NCBI GenBank assembly: GCA_018830485.1
Contig: JAHJRQ010000016.1
Span: 53,348 to 117,347 of the forward strand
DNA length: 64,000 nt
Source of the DNA: Pseudomonadota bacterium
GTDB taxonomy: Bacteria; Desulfobacterota; Desulfobulbia; Desulfobulbales; Desulfurivibrionaceae
Direction: 5' to 3'
Positions 33,657 through 42,290 of this stretch are shown here, piece by piece (the stretch's first letter is position 1; every line of letters begins with the position of its first letter). The notes under the pieces were generated by a model. The model was given only the letters and a program-made list of their open reading frames with translations, did no database searches and was not told the DNA's origin. The position numbers and the translations under genes are program-made.

Positions 33657-33890
33657 ATGGCAAACCTGCAAGTAAAAGGGATTGATGACGGTCTGTGCGA
33701 ACAACTGAAAAGACTGGCAACGGCTGAAAACAGATCGGTGAGTCAGGAGATCATCTTTCTGGTCAAGGCGCATCTTTCTTCGCAGAAGACTCGCCGTGCC
33801 ATGCCGTCTCCGGCCGAGGTGCTGCTGCAATTGTCCGGTTCATGGGAAGACTCCAGGCCGGCCGGTGAGATTGTCGCCGAAATCAAATAG
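33657..33890 (+). CDS. lone ribbon-helix-helix antitoxin (FitA/VapB-like)
   Basis: A 77-residue protein whose N-terminus MANLQVKGIDDGLCEQLKRL, ATAENRSVSQEI is a ribbon-helix-helix DNA-binding domain like FitA/VapB antitoxins. The C-terminus (AEVLLQLSGSWEDSRPAGEI) resembles the toxin-wrapping tail. CGGAGG lies upstream of ATG 33657. The usual PIN toxin should start at or just after the stop, but the next 160 bases hold none, so the antitoxin is orphaned. Confidence 0.8.
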   Translation: MANLQVKGIDDGLCEQLKRLATAENRSVSQEIIFLVKAHLSSQKTRRAMPSPAEVLLQLSGSWEDSRPAGEIVAEIK

Positions 33891-34053
33891 TCGTTTTTGT
33901 TGGGCAACGATCTAACATCAAAGCTGGTCCAGCGGGTATGCAGGGCCTTGGGGTCTCAAACTCACCGCCACGATTGCCCACTGAGCTAAAAACAAGTTGC
34001 GTCTATCCTTGGGTATGTTTATACTTTGTGTAAATCTTACTGGAGGCAACATA

Positions 34054-34308
34054 ATGGCCGAAGCGATACTCAATATCAAGCACTGGGGTAACAGTCTTGG
34101 CGTCCGTCTGCCCGCCGCCGTGGCACGCGAGGCGCATTTGTACGAGGATCAACAGGTGCGGGTAACGGTGGAGGAAGGCAAGGTCATTATTTCTCCGATC
34201 CAGGATGCCACCCTCACCCTCAAGCAACGGCTGGAGCGTTACAAGCCGGAACACCACGGCGGGGAAGTGATGCAGGGCACGGAAAAGCTTGGGGCCGAAA
34301 AATGGTAG
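34054..34308 (+). CDS. mazE: MazE-type antitoxin
   Basis: An 84-residue AbrB-fold antitoxin: LNIKHWGNSLGVRLPAAVAR followed by YEDQQVRVTVEEGKVIISPI. The C-terminal tail (LTLKQRLERYKPEHHGGEVM) would occupy the toxin site. TGGAGG precedes ATG 34054. Its stop overlaps the mazF start by seven bases. Confidence 0.92.
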   Translation: MAEAILNIKHWGNSLGVRLPAAVAREAHLYEDQQVRVTVEEGKVIISPIQDATLTLKQRLERYKPEHHGGEVMQGTEKLGAEKW

Positions 34309-34679
34309 CGGCAAAACGCGGGTGGGTGCCGGCCCGTCAGGAGATCATCTGGATCGACTGCAATCCCCAGGCCGGCCGCGAAATGCGCGACATCCATCCT
34401 TTTTTGGTTCTTTCTCCCCGGGAGTTCAATGACCGTACCTCCCTGGTTATCGGCCTGCCCATGACCACCGCAGAATATAACGCCGATAACCCCTTCGCGG
34501 TCGCCGTTGGCCCGGTCCCCAAAGCTGACGTCAACAAAACCAGCTATGTGCTTTGCCATCAGCCAAAATCTTTCGACTGGCGTGCCCGTCAGGCCACTCC
34601 CCACCCCGCCGCCAAAGTGGCGGACGCCCGCTTCGCCGAAGTATGCGCGCTTTTGAACCAAATTCTCCAGTTGATCTGA
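34302..34679 (+). CDS. mazF: MazF/PemK-type mRNA interferase toxin
   Basis: A 125-residue sequence-specific endoribonuclease of the PemK/MazF fold. The N-terminal strand and loop GWVPARQEIIWIDCNPQAGR is followed by HPFLVLSPREFND, VIGLPMTTAEYNADNPFAV and the C-terminal VADARFAEVCALLNQILQ helix. It is the last gene of the toxin-antitoxin island; ffh follows after 273 bases. Confidence 0.93.
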   Translation: MVAAKRGWVPARQEIIWIDCNPQAGREMRDIHPFLVLSPREFNDRTSLVIGLPMTTAEYNADNPFAVAVGPVPKADVNKTSYVLCHQPKSFDWRARQATPHPAAKVADARFAEVCALLNQILQLI

Positions 34680-34830
34680 AGTCCGTGATCTGTCGGGCGC
34701 ATTACGGCATGGCAGACTTCTGGCCATTGCCACTGAGCGAATTCCGGGGACATTACCTGTTCCCGCGCCAACCAGCCGCCTGCAATAGTATCGTCTCCCT
34801 TGCGATGGATTTTCCGCGCAGATTTGTTGC

Positions 34831-34859
34831 TTGACAACCTGGCTTTGGCACAGTATCTT
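34831..34859 (+). promoter_or_regulatory. sigma-70-like promoter of the ffh-rpsP block
   Basis: TTGACA (34831-34836) and TATCTT (34854-34859) are separated by 17 bases. It lies about 90 bases upstream of ffh and marks the return to housekeeping genes. Confidence 0.7.
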
Positions 34860-34952
34860 TGTCCGTTTTCCGGCCCGGAGAGGGTGAGGTGTGTCTTTTT
34901 TCAGGAATTATCGCGGCTGCCGGGCTTTCCCGCAGCATGCTTGAGTGATTGA

Positions 34953-36317
34953 ATGTTTGAGTCGCTTTCAGACCGGTTACATGATGTTTTTAAACAGCTT
35001 CGCGGCCACGGCAGGCTGACCGAGGAAAACATCCAGGAGGCGCTGCGCGAAGTGCGCATGGCCCTGCTGGAAGCCGACGTCAATTTCAAGGTTGCCAAGG
35101 AGTTTGTCGCCACTGTCGCCGAGAAGGCGATCGGCCAGGAAGTTGTTGGTTCCCTGGCCCCTGGCCAGCAGGTGGTCAAGGTTGTTCACGACCAGTTGGT
35201 CGAGTTGTTGGGCGGGCAGACCGCCACCCTCAATCTCAGTGGCCGTCAGCCCGTAGTTATTATGATGGTGGGTCTGCAGGGTTCCGGCAAGACCACCACC
35301 TCCGGCAAGCTGGCCAAGCTGCTGCAGGGCAAGGGGCGCAAGCCGTACCTGGTGCCTGCCGACGTCTACCGGCCAGCGGCCATTGACCAGTTGACCATTC
35401 TCGGCAAAAGCCTCGGAGTGGAGGTGCATCCTTCCAGCACCGATCAGGATCCGGTGGCCATTTGCCGCCAGGCTGTGCATGCCGCCCAGAGCGGCGGCTA
35501 TGATACACTGATTATCGACACCGCCGGCCGGCTCCATGTGGATCAGGAGCTCATGGGTGAGCTGGCCCGGATCAAGGACGCGGTTGAGCCCGCCGAGATT
35601 TTGTTCGTGGCCGACGCCATGACCGGCCAGGACGCGGTGACGGTTGCTGAAAAATTTAATCTCGATCTTGCCATCAGCGGCGTGGTCCTGACCAAGATGG
35701 ATGGCGATGCCCGCGGCGGCGCGGCCCTGTCCATCAAGAAGGTGACCCAGCGGCCCATCAAGTTCGTCGGCATGGGCGAAGGGCTCGACGCCTTGGAGCC
35801 GTTCCATCCGGACCGCGTTGCCTCCCGGATTTTGGGCATGGGCGATGTGCTCACCCTGATCGAAAAGGCCGAGGCCGCGGTCGATAAGGACAAGGCGGAA
35901 AAACTCGCCAAGAAGCTCAAGAAAGAGGGGTTTTCCCTGGAGGATTTTCTTGAGCAGATCCAGCAGATCAAGAAAATGGGCAGCCTGGAGCAGATCATGG
36001 GCATGATCCCGGGGATGAGCCGGATCAAGCAGCTCAAGGACATGCCCAAGCCCGATGAAAAGGAACTGGTCAAGGTGGAGGCGGTCATCAACTCCATGAC
36101 CATCAAGGAGCGCCGCAACCACGCCATCCTCAACGCGAATCGCAGAACGCGCATCGCCAAGGGGAGCGGGACCACGGTGCAGGACGTGAACAAGGTCATC
36201 AAGAGCTACACGGAAATGCTCAAGATGATGAAGCAGATGAGCGGCAAGCCCGGCGGACTGGGCGCCTTTGTCGGCGGGCCGAAGAAAAAGAAACGGCCCA
36301 AGGGGCTGTTCCGGTAG
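34953..36317 (+). CDS. ffh: signal recognition particle protein Ffh
   Basis: GTPase that binds SRP RNA and delivers ribosomes making membrane proteins to FtsY. NG domain: P-loop GLQGSGKTT (107-115), DTAGR (189-193) and TKMD (247-250). The M domain follows from about residue 300, Met-rich (KKMGSLEQIMGMIPGM; EMLKMMKQMSG), with the RNA-binding SMTIKERRNHAILNANRRTR. The C-terminus is basic. Length (454) is normal. It is first in the rpsP-rimM-trmD-rplS order. Confidence 0.98.
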   Translation: MFESLSDRLHDVFKQLRGHGRLTEENIQEALREVRMALLEADVNFKVAKEFVATVAEKAIGQEVVGSLAPGQQVVKVVHDQLVELLGGQTATLNLSGRQPVVIMMVGLQGSGKTTTSGKLAKLLQGKGRKPYLVPADVYRPAAIDQLTILGKSLGVEVHPSSTDQDPVAICRQAVHAAQSGGYDTLIIDTAGRLHVDQELMGELARIKDAVEPAEILFVADAMTGQDAVTVAEKFNLDLAISGVVLTKMDGDARGGAALSIKKVTQRPIKFVGMGEGLDALEPFHPDRVASRILGMGDVLTLIEKAEAAVDKDKAEKLAKKLKKEGFSLEDFLEQIQQIKKMGSLEQIMGMIPGMSRIKQLKDMPKPDEKELVKVEAVINSMTIKERRNHAILNANRRTRIAKGSGTTVQDVNKVIKSYTEMLKMMKQMSGKPGGLGAFVGGPKKKKRPKGLFR

Positions 36318-36402
36318 GTCCGTCTTTATATTTGAATACGCACAGGACGCCCACGGGTGGTCTGTCAAAAAAAGTTGAATAACCCACAGGAGGAAACATT
36401 AC

Positions 36403-36651
36403 ATGGCAGTACGGATTCGTTTGACCAGAATGGGCCGCAAGAAGAAACCTTTTTACCGCATTGTCGTAGCCAACGCCGAGGCGTGCCGCGATGGGCAGTT
36501 TCTTGAAGTGGTCGGCACCTACGACCCTTGCAAGCAGCCCGCCGAGGTTATTGTCAAGCAGGACCGGATTCAGGTCTGGCTCGACAAGGGCGCCCTGCCT
36601 TCCGATACGGTGAAGAGCTTGCTTGCCAAGACCGCCAAAGTGGCGGAATAA
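36403..36651 (+). CDS. rpsP: 30S ribosomal protein S16
   Basis: Small-subunit protein needed for 30S assembly. [40 protein letters not shown] is the family signature; 82 residues is typical. AGGAGG lies upstream of ATG. It is followed by khpA after six bases. Confidence 0.98.
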   Translation: MAVRIRLTRMGRKKKPFYRIVVANAEACRDGQFLEVVGTYDPCKQPAEVIVKQDRIQVWLDKGALPSDTVKSLLAKTAKVAE

Positions 36652-36657
36652 GAATCC

Positions 36658-36888
36658 ATGAAGGATCTGGTCGCATTCATAGCCACTTCATTGGTGGATG
36701 ATCCCGCCTCCGTCCAGGTTACCGAAACGGAAGGCGATGGCGCCGTTGTCCTTGAGTTGCGGGTAGCCAAGGAGGATCTTGGCAAGGTGATCGGAAAACA
36801 GGGGCGGACCGCCAGGGCCATCCGTTCGATGCTTTCCGCCACCGCAGGCAAGGATAACCGCAAGGCTCGCCTCGAGATAGTGGAGTAG
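36658..36888 (+). CDS. khpA: KH-domain RNA-binding protein KhpA
   Basis: A 76-residue single KH domain, [18 protein letters not shown], typical of KhpA (YlqC), which works with KhpB/Jag in RNA binding in other bacteria. It lies between rpsP and rimM, the usual place for the gene, with six-base gaps on both sides. Confidence 0.95.
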   Translation: MKDLVAFIATSLVDDPASVQVTETEGDGAVVLELRVAKEDLGKVIGKQGRTARAIRSMLSATAGKDNRKARLEIVE

Positions 36889-36893
36889 GATTT

Positions 36894-37466
36894 TTGGAAA
36901 TCCTTGATGTCGGGGTTGCCCATTGCGGGCAGATTGCGGTGGGCAAGGTTGTCAAGGCCCATGGCATCAAGGGTGAACTCAAGGTCTACCCTTTTTCCGG
37001 CAATCCCGATGATTTTCGCGGCTATACGCTGTTGACCCTGGTTGAAACGGCTCATGGCCTTACACGATCGTATGCGGTCGAGAAGAGCCGTCCCTTGGGG
37101 AATCTCGTACTCCTTGAGCTTGCCGGCCTTTCCGGCAGAAGCGCGGCCGAAGCGTTGCGCGGCTGGGAAGTGCGGATCGACCGGGAACTTCTGCCGAGTC
37201 GTGGGCCGGAAACCTTTTACTGGCATGAGCTGGTTGGGTTGCCGGTGATCAGCGACGGAGGGCGGGAGCTTGGCCGGATCACCTCGCTTCTGGCCACTCC
37301 AGCCCATGATATTCTGGTGATTACCGGAGGGGGGGCCGAGTATCTGATCCCGGCGATTGATGCCTGTGTTGCCGGGCTTGCGCCGGATGGCAAGGCGCTG
37401 ATAGTCACGCCGCCGCCGGGCTTGCTGGAAATGAACGCGGGTGGGACGCCGGGCGATGCACACTGA
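36894..37466 (+). CDS. rimM: ribosome maturation factor RimM
   Basis: Binds S19 and helps 16S rRNA 3' domain processing. The N-terminal domain has VGKVVKAHGIKGELKVYPFS; the PRC-barrel C-terminal domain has FYWHELVGLPVISDGGRELG and DILVITGGGAEYLIPAIDAC. Length is 190 residues. The likely start is TTG 36894 after GGAG; other starts within the first ten codons cannot be excluded. Its end overlaps trmD. Confidence 0.93.
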   Translation: MEILDVGVAHCGQIAVGKVVKAHGIKGELKVYPFSGNPDDFRGYTLLTLVETAHGLTRSYAVEKSRPLGNLVLLELAGLSGRSAAEALRGWEVRIDRELLPSRGPETFYWHELVGLPVISDGGRELGRITSLLATPAHDILVITGGGAEYLIPAIDACVAGLAPDGKALIVTPPPGLLEMNAGGTPGDAH

Positions 37467-38259
37467 AGCAATCGCGGGCGAAACCATTCGTTTTGATGTC
37501 CTGACGATTTTCCCGGAGCTGCTGGATTCTCCGCTCAAGGAGGGGATAATCCGCAGGGCCCAGGAAGCCGGGCAGATAGGAGTTTTCTGCCACAATATCC
37601 GGGAGTATGCGCTGGACAAGCATGCCATGACCGACGACCGCCCCTTTGGCGGCGGGGAAGGCATGGTGATGAAACCGGAGCCTTTGGCCGCCGCGGTGCA
37701 GGCGGTGCAGGAAATGGCCCCGCAACCGGGGAGGGTGATCCTCCTGAGCCCCCAGGGGCGGCCCTATACTCAGAGTGTTGCCCAAGAGCTGGCCGGGCAG
37801 GCGCGGTTGCTTCTGGTGTGCGGACGCTATGAAGGGGTGGATGAACGCTTTGCCGCCCGCTATGTGGATGAGGAAATCTCCATCGGCGACTATATCCTCA
37901 CCGGTGGGGAATTGGCGGCCATGGTCCTCATCGATTCCATCACCAGGCTGAGGCCGGGGGTGTTGGGATGTGCCGATTCCGCGGACTATGACACCTTCAG
38001 CCGGGGCGGGCTCAAGTATCCGCAGTATACGCGGCCCAGGCTTTTTGAGGGCGTAGCAGCGCCGGAGGTGCTTTTTTCCGGGGATCACGGGGCAGTGGCC
38101 CAGTGGCGGCTCATTGCCGCGGTTGAGCGAACCTTGGCCAAACGGCCGGATCTTGTTGCCCGGATGCGTTTTAGCCCCGACGAGTTAAAGATCTTACAAC
38201 GGCAGGGACTTCTTGCCAAACTGCGGGAGAGCGGCTGGAATAGCAGGCCGGAGAATTAG
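37456..38259 (+). CDS. trmD: tRNA (guanine-N1)-methyltransferase TrmD
   Basis: SPOUT enzyme that makes m1G37 in tRNA and prevents frameshifts. Visible are FDVLTIFPELLDSPLKEGII, DDRPFGGGEGMVMKPEPL, the knot region LLVCGRYEGVDERFA and DYILTGGELAAMVLIDSITR. The C-terminal domain has LKYPQYTRPR. ATG 37456 overlaps the rimM end; a GTG at 37441 is possible. About 267 residues. Confidence 0.97.
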   Translation: MHTEAIAGETIRFDVLTIFPELLDSPLKEGIIRRAQEAGQIGVFCHNIREYALDKHAMTDDRPFGGGEGMVMKPEPLAAAVQAVQEMAPQPGRVILLSPQGRPYTQSVAQELAGQARLLLVCGRYEGVDERFAARYVDEEISIGDYILTGGELAAMVLIDSITRLRPGVLGCADSADYDTFSRGGLKYPQYTRPRLFEGVAAPEVLFSGDHGAVAQWRLIAAVERTLAKRPDLVARMRFSPDELKILQRQGLLAKLRESGWNSRPEN

Positions 38260-38296
38260 TCATTCAATTAGTCATTCAACACGATGTGCAATGCTT

Positions 38297-38346
38297 AGGA
38301 GCCGTTACGAAATAATTATGGCAGAGACCATTTCGTTACGGCTCCT
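38297..38346. repeat. perfect 17-bp hairpin between trmD and the next gene
   Basis: AGGAGCCGTTACGAAAT (38297-38313) and ATTTCGTTACGGCTCCT (38330-38346) pair without mismatch around a 16-base loop. No T-tract follows, so it is more likely an mRNA processing or stabilising element, or a small repeat, than a terminator. Confidence 0.8.
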
Positions 38347-38367
38347 TATGCCGGTGACTGCTTTCCG

Positions 38368-38964
38368 ATGTTGCGGCCAGTTGTGAAGGACGGCCCGGAG
38401 CAACCCGTGCTGCGGCTCGATCTGGCCCTGGTCCATTATCCGGTCTGTAACAAGAACGGCGAGACCATCGGCTCGGCGGTGACCAATCTGGACCTGCATG
38501 ATATTGCCAGGGCAGGCAGGACCTTTGGCATCGACGCCCTGTACATTGTCACTCCTTTTGCCGACCAGCAGGCGCTGGTCAGGGATATTCTGGCGCACTG
38601 GCAGACAGGGCACGGGGCGACATATAACCCGAAACGCAAGGACGCCCTGGCTCTGGTGCGGGTTTGCACCGATCTGGCAGAGATGTACGAACTGGTGAAG
38701 GCGAAATGGCAGCAAAGGCCGACAGTCCTTGCCACCAGCGCCAAGCCGCACGGCAATCAACTGGATTACGTGGAAGCGCGGCAGCGGATTTTTGCCGGGG
38801 AGCCGCATCTGATCTTGTTCGGCACCGGCTGGGGCATGACGCCGGAAGTTTTTGCCGAGGTCGATGCGCTGCTGCCTCCCATTGTCGGATATGGCCAATA
38901 TAATCATCTCTCTGTCCGGTCGGCCGCGGCCATCGTTCTGGACCGAGTGTTAGGTAAGCATTGA
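38368..38964 (+). CDS. SPOUT-type RNA methyltransferase (Methyltrn_RNA_4 family)
   Basis: A 198-residue protein with the pattern LRLDLALVHYPVCNKNGETI, GSAVTNLDLHDIARAGRTFG and LFGTGWGMTPEVFAEVDALL seen in Methyltrn_RNA_4 proteins, whose fold is a trefoil knot. Its place between trmD and rplS is the usual one in this lineage. Substrate RNA is unknown. The start at 38368 lacks a strong ribosome site and may be slightly further in. Confidence 0.8.
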   Translation: MLRPVVKDGPEQPVLRLDLALVHYPVCNKNGETIGSAVTNLDLHDIARAGRTFGIDALYIVTPFADQQALVRDILAHWQTGHGATYNPKRKDALALVRVCTDLAEMYELVKAKWQQRPTVLATSAKPHGNQLDYVEARQRIFAGEPHLILFGTGWGMTPEVFAEVDALLPPIVGYGQYNHLSVRSAAAIVLDRVLGKH

Positions 38965-38988
38965 AAAAACAGTGTGGGCGTGTATAAT
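38961..38988 (+). promoter_or_regulatory. sigma-70-like promoter of rplS
   Basis: TTGAAA (38961-38966) and TATAAT (38983-38988) are 16 bases apart; it overlaps the end of the preceding gene and gives rplS a start of its own. Confidence 0.6.
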
Positions 38989-39034
38989 GGCCCAGTGGAA
39001 TCCGTTCTCATAAAGGGTTGAAAGAGGAAAAACT

Positions 39035-39382
39035 ATGAACATCATTGAGCAGATGGAACAAGAGAATATGCGGCATGACATGCCGGACTTTCGTCCCGGC
39101 GATACCGTTAAAGTGCATATCCGGATCATCGAAGGCAACAAGGAAAGGACCCAGCTTTTTCAGGGGGTTGTTATCCGCCGCCGCAAAGGGGTCATGGGGG
39201 CCAGCGTCACCGTCCGCAAGATCTCCCATGGGATCGGCGTGGAGAAAACCTTCCCCTTGTGTTCTCCCAGGGTCGACAAGATCGAGCTGGTGAGCGAGGG
39301 CCGAGTCCGTCGTTCGCGTCTGTACTACCTGCGCAACCTGCGCGGCAAGGCAGCGAGAATCAGGGAAAAAGGCATCAACTAG
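39035..39382 (+). CDS. rplS: 50S ribosomal protein L19
   Basis: Protein at the 30S-50S interface. [40 protein letters not shown] and [20 protein letters not shown] are family signatures. 115 residues is normal. GAAAGAGG precedes the ATG. Confidence 0.98.
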   Translation: MNIIEQMEQENMRHDMPDFRPGDTVKVHIRIIEGNKERTQLFQGVVIRRRKGVMGASVTVRKISHGIGVEKTFPLCSPRVDKIELVSEGRVRRSRLYYLRNLRGKAARIREKGIN

Positions 39383-39520
39383 CCATTGCGCATTGCCCGG
39401 AGCAGGAAAGGCCATATGCGCCTGTGCTCCGGGATTTGTCTCGCTTCGCCATTGCTGGGCCACGGGTAACCGTGGCCCTTTTATTCGTGGTTCTTTCGGG
39501 TCATCACAAGGTGGTGCGTC

Positions 39521-40168
39521 TTGCCCAAGGCGATAACACTGTGGCCAGCTTCCCTGGCTGGCGACACCTTTGCCATTGAACGATCTCTGATCAGCCAGGG
39601 TTACGCCACCGTGGCCGGGACCGACGAAGCAGGACGCGGCCCGCTGGCCGGGCCGGTGGTGGCCGCCTGCGTCATTCTTCCGCCCCGCTGCGAGTATCAG
39701 CAATTTCAGGATTCAAAAAAATTGAGCGCCAAAACCCGCGGGGAGCTGGCGCATCGGCTTGTTGCCCTCGGGGCCGGAATCGGGGTGGGCATCGTTTCCG
39801 CGGAGGAGATCGACCGGCTCAATATCCTGCAAGCCTCCCTGCTGGCCATGCGAAAGGCGGTGGAAACGCTTCCTTCCCTGCCTGACTTCCTGCTGGTTGA
39901 CGGCAAATTCACCGTGCCCATGGCCGTGGCGCAACAGGCCTTGGTCAAAGGCGACTCGCGCAGCGCCTCCATCTCCGCCGCTTCCATTGTTGCCAAGGTG
40001 ACTCGGGATGCGATCATGGAGCAGTTCCATCTTGAATACCCCCAGTATAACTTCGCCAGGCACAAGGGGTATCCCACTGCCGAGCATCGGAGGATTATCC
40101 GGGAAATCGGACCCTGTCCCATCCATCGCTTGAGCTTCAAGCCGGTGCGCGATTGTTCAGCAAGCTGA
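39521..40168 (+). CDS. rnhB: ribonuclease HII
   Basis: Cuts RNA in RNA-DNA hybrids and removes single ribonucleotides from DNA. The DEAGRG motif (VAGTDEAGRGPLAGPVVAA) carries the first two acids; LLVDGKF and the KGDSRSASISAASIVAKVTR region follow, with HKGYPTAEH at the C-terminus. The TTG start at 39521 is tentative; 215 residues would result. The stop lies inside the start of yraN. Confidence 0.95.
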   Translation: MPKAITLWPASLAGDTFAIERSLISQGYATVAGTDEAGRGPLAGPVVAACVILPPRCEYQQFQDSKKLSAKTRGELAHRLVALGAGIGVGIVSAEEIDRLNILQASLLAMRKAVETLPSLPDFLLVDGKFTVPMAVAQQALVKGDSRSASISAASIVAKVTRDAIMEQFHLEYPQYNFARHKGYPTAEHRRIIREIGPCPIHRLSFKPVRDCSAS

Positions 40169-40545
40169 AGGCCGCAGGCACGGTCTCCGTCGGGCAGCAG
40201 GGGGAATCGCTTGCCTGCCAATATCTTGCCCGGCTGGGCTATCGGGTTATTGCCAGGAACTATCGCACCAAATTGGGGGAGATCGACATTGTAGCCGAGA
40301 ATCAGGGAACCCTGGTGTTTGTCGAGGTGAAGACCCGGCGCGGCCATCAGTGCGGCCATCCCTTTGAAGCGGTGACCCCGGCCAAGTGTCGGCAGATTTC
40401 CAAGGCCGCCTTGCAGTATCTGGCCGAGACGGGCAGGGAGGCGCATCCGGCCCGTTTTGACGTTGTGGCCATAACCATTGCCGGCGAGGCTGAGCCGGTG
40501 TTTGAGCTGGTGAAAAACGCCTTTGATCTGAGCTATGGAGAATGA
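40153..40545 (+). CDS. yraN: YraN/UPF0102 family putative endonuclease
   Basis: A 130-residue protein of the restriction-endonuclease-like fold. GQQGESLACQYLARLGYRVI, NYRTKLGEIDIVAENQGTLV and FVEVKTRRG show the GEIDIV...FVEVKTR metal-binding core. It regularly follows rnhB. It overlaps rnhB by 16 bases and pdxA by four. The TTG start is chosen by overlap. Function is not established. Confidence 0.92.
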   Translation: MFSKLKAAGTVSVGQQGESLACQYLARLGYRVIARNYRTKLGEIDIVAENQGTLVFVEVKTRRGHQCGHPFEAVTPAKCRQISKAALQYLAETGREAHPARFDVVAITIAGEAEPVFELVKNAFDLSYGE

Positions 40546-41585
40546 CGGTGCAACCTGGAGCTGAGGCAAAATCCCTTCCCCTGGGCATTACCATGGGCTG
40601 TCCGGTGGGCATCGGGCCGGAGATTATCCTGCGCTTTTTTGCCCGGGGTGGTTCTGCCGGGTGGCCGGTGGTCATCGGCGACGGAGGGGTATTGCGCCGC
40701 TGCGGCGCCGCCCTTGGCATCGGGATCCCGGTGGTGGAATGGCAGCCTGGTGCGCCCTGCCTGCCCAAGGCGATCAATGTGCTTTCCCTGTCCGATCTCG
40801 GCGAAGGACTGTGCTGGGGAAACCCCACCGCTGAAACCGGCCGGGCCATGGGGCGTTATATCGAGGAAGCGGTGCGGCTTGTCCAGGGCGACCACCTGGC
40901 CGGGCTGGTGACCTGTCCCATCAGCAAGGGGGCGCTCAAGGGTGGTGGCTACCGGTTTCCCGGCCATACCGAGATGTTGGCCGAGCTTTGCCAGGCGCAG
41001 GATTATGCCATGATGATGGCGGGCGCCACGCTCAAGGTCACCCTGGTCTCCATTCATCAACCCCTGGCCGAGGTGCCCGGGGCCATTACCCGGGAATCGG
41101 TGCTGCGGATGATCACCATCACCGGTCGGGCGCTGCGGAATGATTTCGGCGTGGAACACCCCCGGCTGGCCGTGGCGGGATTGAATCCCCACGCCGGGGA
41201 AGGCGGCATGTTCGGCCAAGAGGAGCTACGGGTTATCGCTCCGGCTGTGGCGGATGGCCGGCGGGATGGTTGGCTGGTCGAGGGGCCGTTTCCGCCGGAC
41301 ACGGTATTTCACAAGGCCGCGGCCGGGCAGTTTGACGCGGTGGTCTGCATGTACCACGATCAGGGTTTGATCCCCTTCAAGCTCCTGCATTTCACCGACG
41401 GGGTGAATGTAACCCTGGGGCTGCCCATTGTCCGGACCTCGGTGGATCACGGCACGGCCTATGATATCGCGGGTAAGGGGGTGGCCGAGCCCGCGAGTTT
41501 GGCCGCCGCGGTTGCCATGGCCGAGATTATTGTTGCCAACAGAAAAAAAAGCGTAGGGCTGAAAGCTGCAGATGATACGCGGTAG
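40542..41585 (+). CDS. pdxA: 4-hydroxythreonine-4-phosphate dehydrogenase
   Basis: NAD-dependent enzyme of pyridoxal 5'-phosphate synthesis (DXP-dependent route). ITMGCPVGIGPEIILRFFA, the metal-binding FPGHTEMLAELC, NPHAGEGGMFGQEE, and YHDQGLIPFKLLHFTDGVNV, TLGLPIVRTSVDHGTAYDIA are characteristic. ATGA overlap with yraN indicates translational coupling. 347 residues. Confidence 0.95.
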   Translation: MTVQPGAEAKSLPLGITMGCPVGIGPEIILRFFARGGSAGWPVVIGDGGVLRRCGAALGIGIPVVEWQPGAPCLPKAINVLSLSDLGEGLCWGNPTAETGRAMGRYIEEAVRLVQGDHLAGLVTCPISKGALKGGGYRFPGHTEMLAELCQAQDYAMMMAGATLKVTLVSIHQPLAEVPGAITRESVLRMITITGRALRNDFGVEHPRLAVAGLNPHAGEGGMFGQEELRVIAPAVADGRRDGWLVEGPFPPDTVFHKAAAGQFDAVVCMYHDQGLIPFKLLHFTDGVNVTLGLPIVRTSVDHGTAYDIAGKGVAEPASLAAAVAMAEIIVANRKKSVGLKAADDTR

Positions 41586-41598
41586 AGGGTGTTCAGGA

Positions 41599-42198
41599 AT
41601 GGAACGAAAAGGCGTACTCATCGCGTTTGAAGGAATCGACGGGACCGGCAAGACCACCCAGATTGCGCTGCTGGCCGAGGCCTTGCGCCAACGCGGCTTG
41701 AGCGTGGTTGTGACCCGTGAGCCCACCGATGGGCAGTATGGCCGTAAAATCAGAGAGTTGTATAAAAACCGCAAAAGCGTCACCCCGGAAGAGGAACTGA
41801 TCCTGTTCCTTGATGACCGGCGCGAGCATGTGGAGCAGGTCATCGCTCCGGCTTTGGCCAAAGGCCAGGTGGTGCTCACCGACCGGTACTATTATTCCAC
41901 CGCCGCCTATCAGGGCGCGGCCGGGCATGATCCGCAAAAAATCATCGCGGCAAATGAATTGTTTGCTCCGGTGCCGGATATGGTTATTATGCTTGAGGCG
42001 CCTGTGTCTCTTGGGGTGCATCGGGTGCAGAAGCTCCGCGGCGAGACCCTGAACGATTTCGAACAGGAAGGGGCCTTGGCCCGGGTGGCTGATATCTTTG
42101 CCGGCCTCGCCGGGGCCAATATCCGGCGCATTGATGGAACAGCGGACGCCCAAGCCGTTCATGCCCTGGTCATGGCAGCCGTTGTCGAGCTTTTTTGA
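41599..42198 (+). CDS. tmk: thymidylate kinase
   Basis: Phosphorylates dTMP to dTDP. The P-loop is EGIDGTGKTT (residues 11-20), followed by VVTREPTDGQYG, LFLDDRREHVEQVI and the TDRYYYSTAAYQGA nucleotide-monophosphate site. ATG 41599 gives 199 residues; a longer frame to 41572 lies in the pdxA 3' end. It follows pdxA closely on the same strand. Confidence 0.95.
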   Translation: MERKGVLIAFEGIDGTGKTTQIALLAEALRQRGLSVVVTREPTDGQYGRKIRELYKNRKSVTPEEELILFLDDRREHVEQVIAPALAKGQVVLTDRYYYSTAAYQGAAGHDPQKIIAANELFAPVPDMVIMLEAPVSLGVHRVQKLRGETLNDFEQEGALARVADIFAGLAGANIRRIDGTADAQAVHALVMAAVVELF

Positions 42199-42290
42199 GC
42201 GGGAAGGGGATTGTTTCCCCGGCGGATGAAACTTCGGGAAAGAAAATCATGGCTTGGCTCAGGGCTCTGGGTCTACAGGGAGAAACCGTT

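Noticed and set aside
33935..33990. tRNA-like stretch on the minus strand (TTAGCTCAGTGGGC...)
   Set aside because: It resembles a tRNA D-arm start, but no acceptor pairing, anticodon arm or TTC loop can be built. At most a scrap of a tRNA gene.
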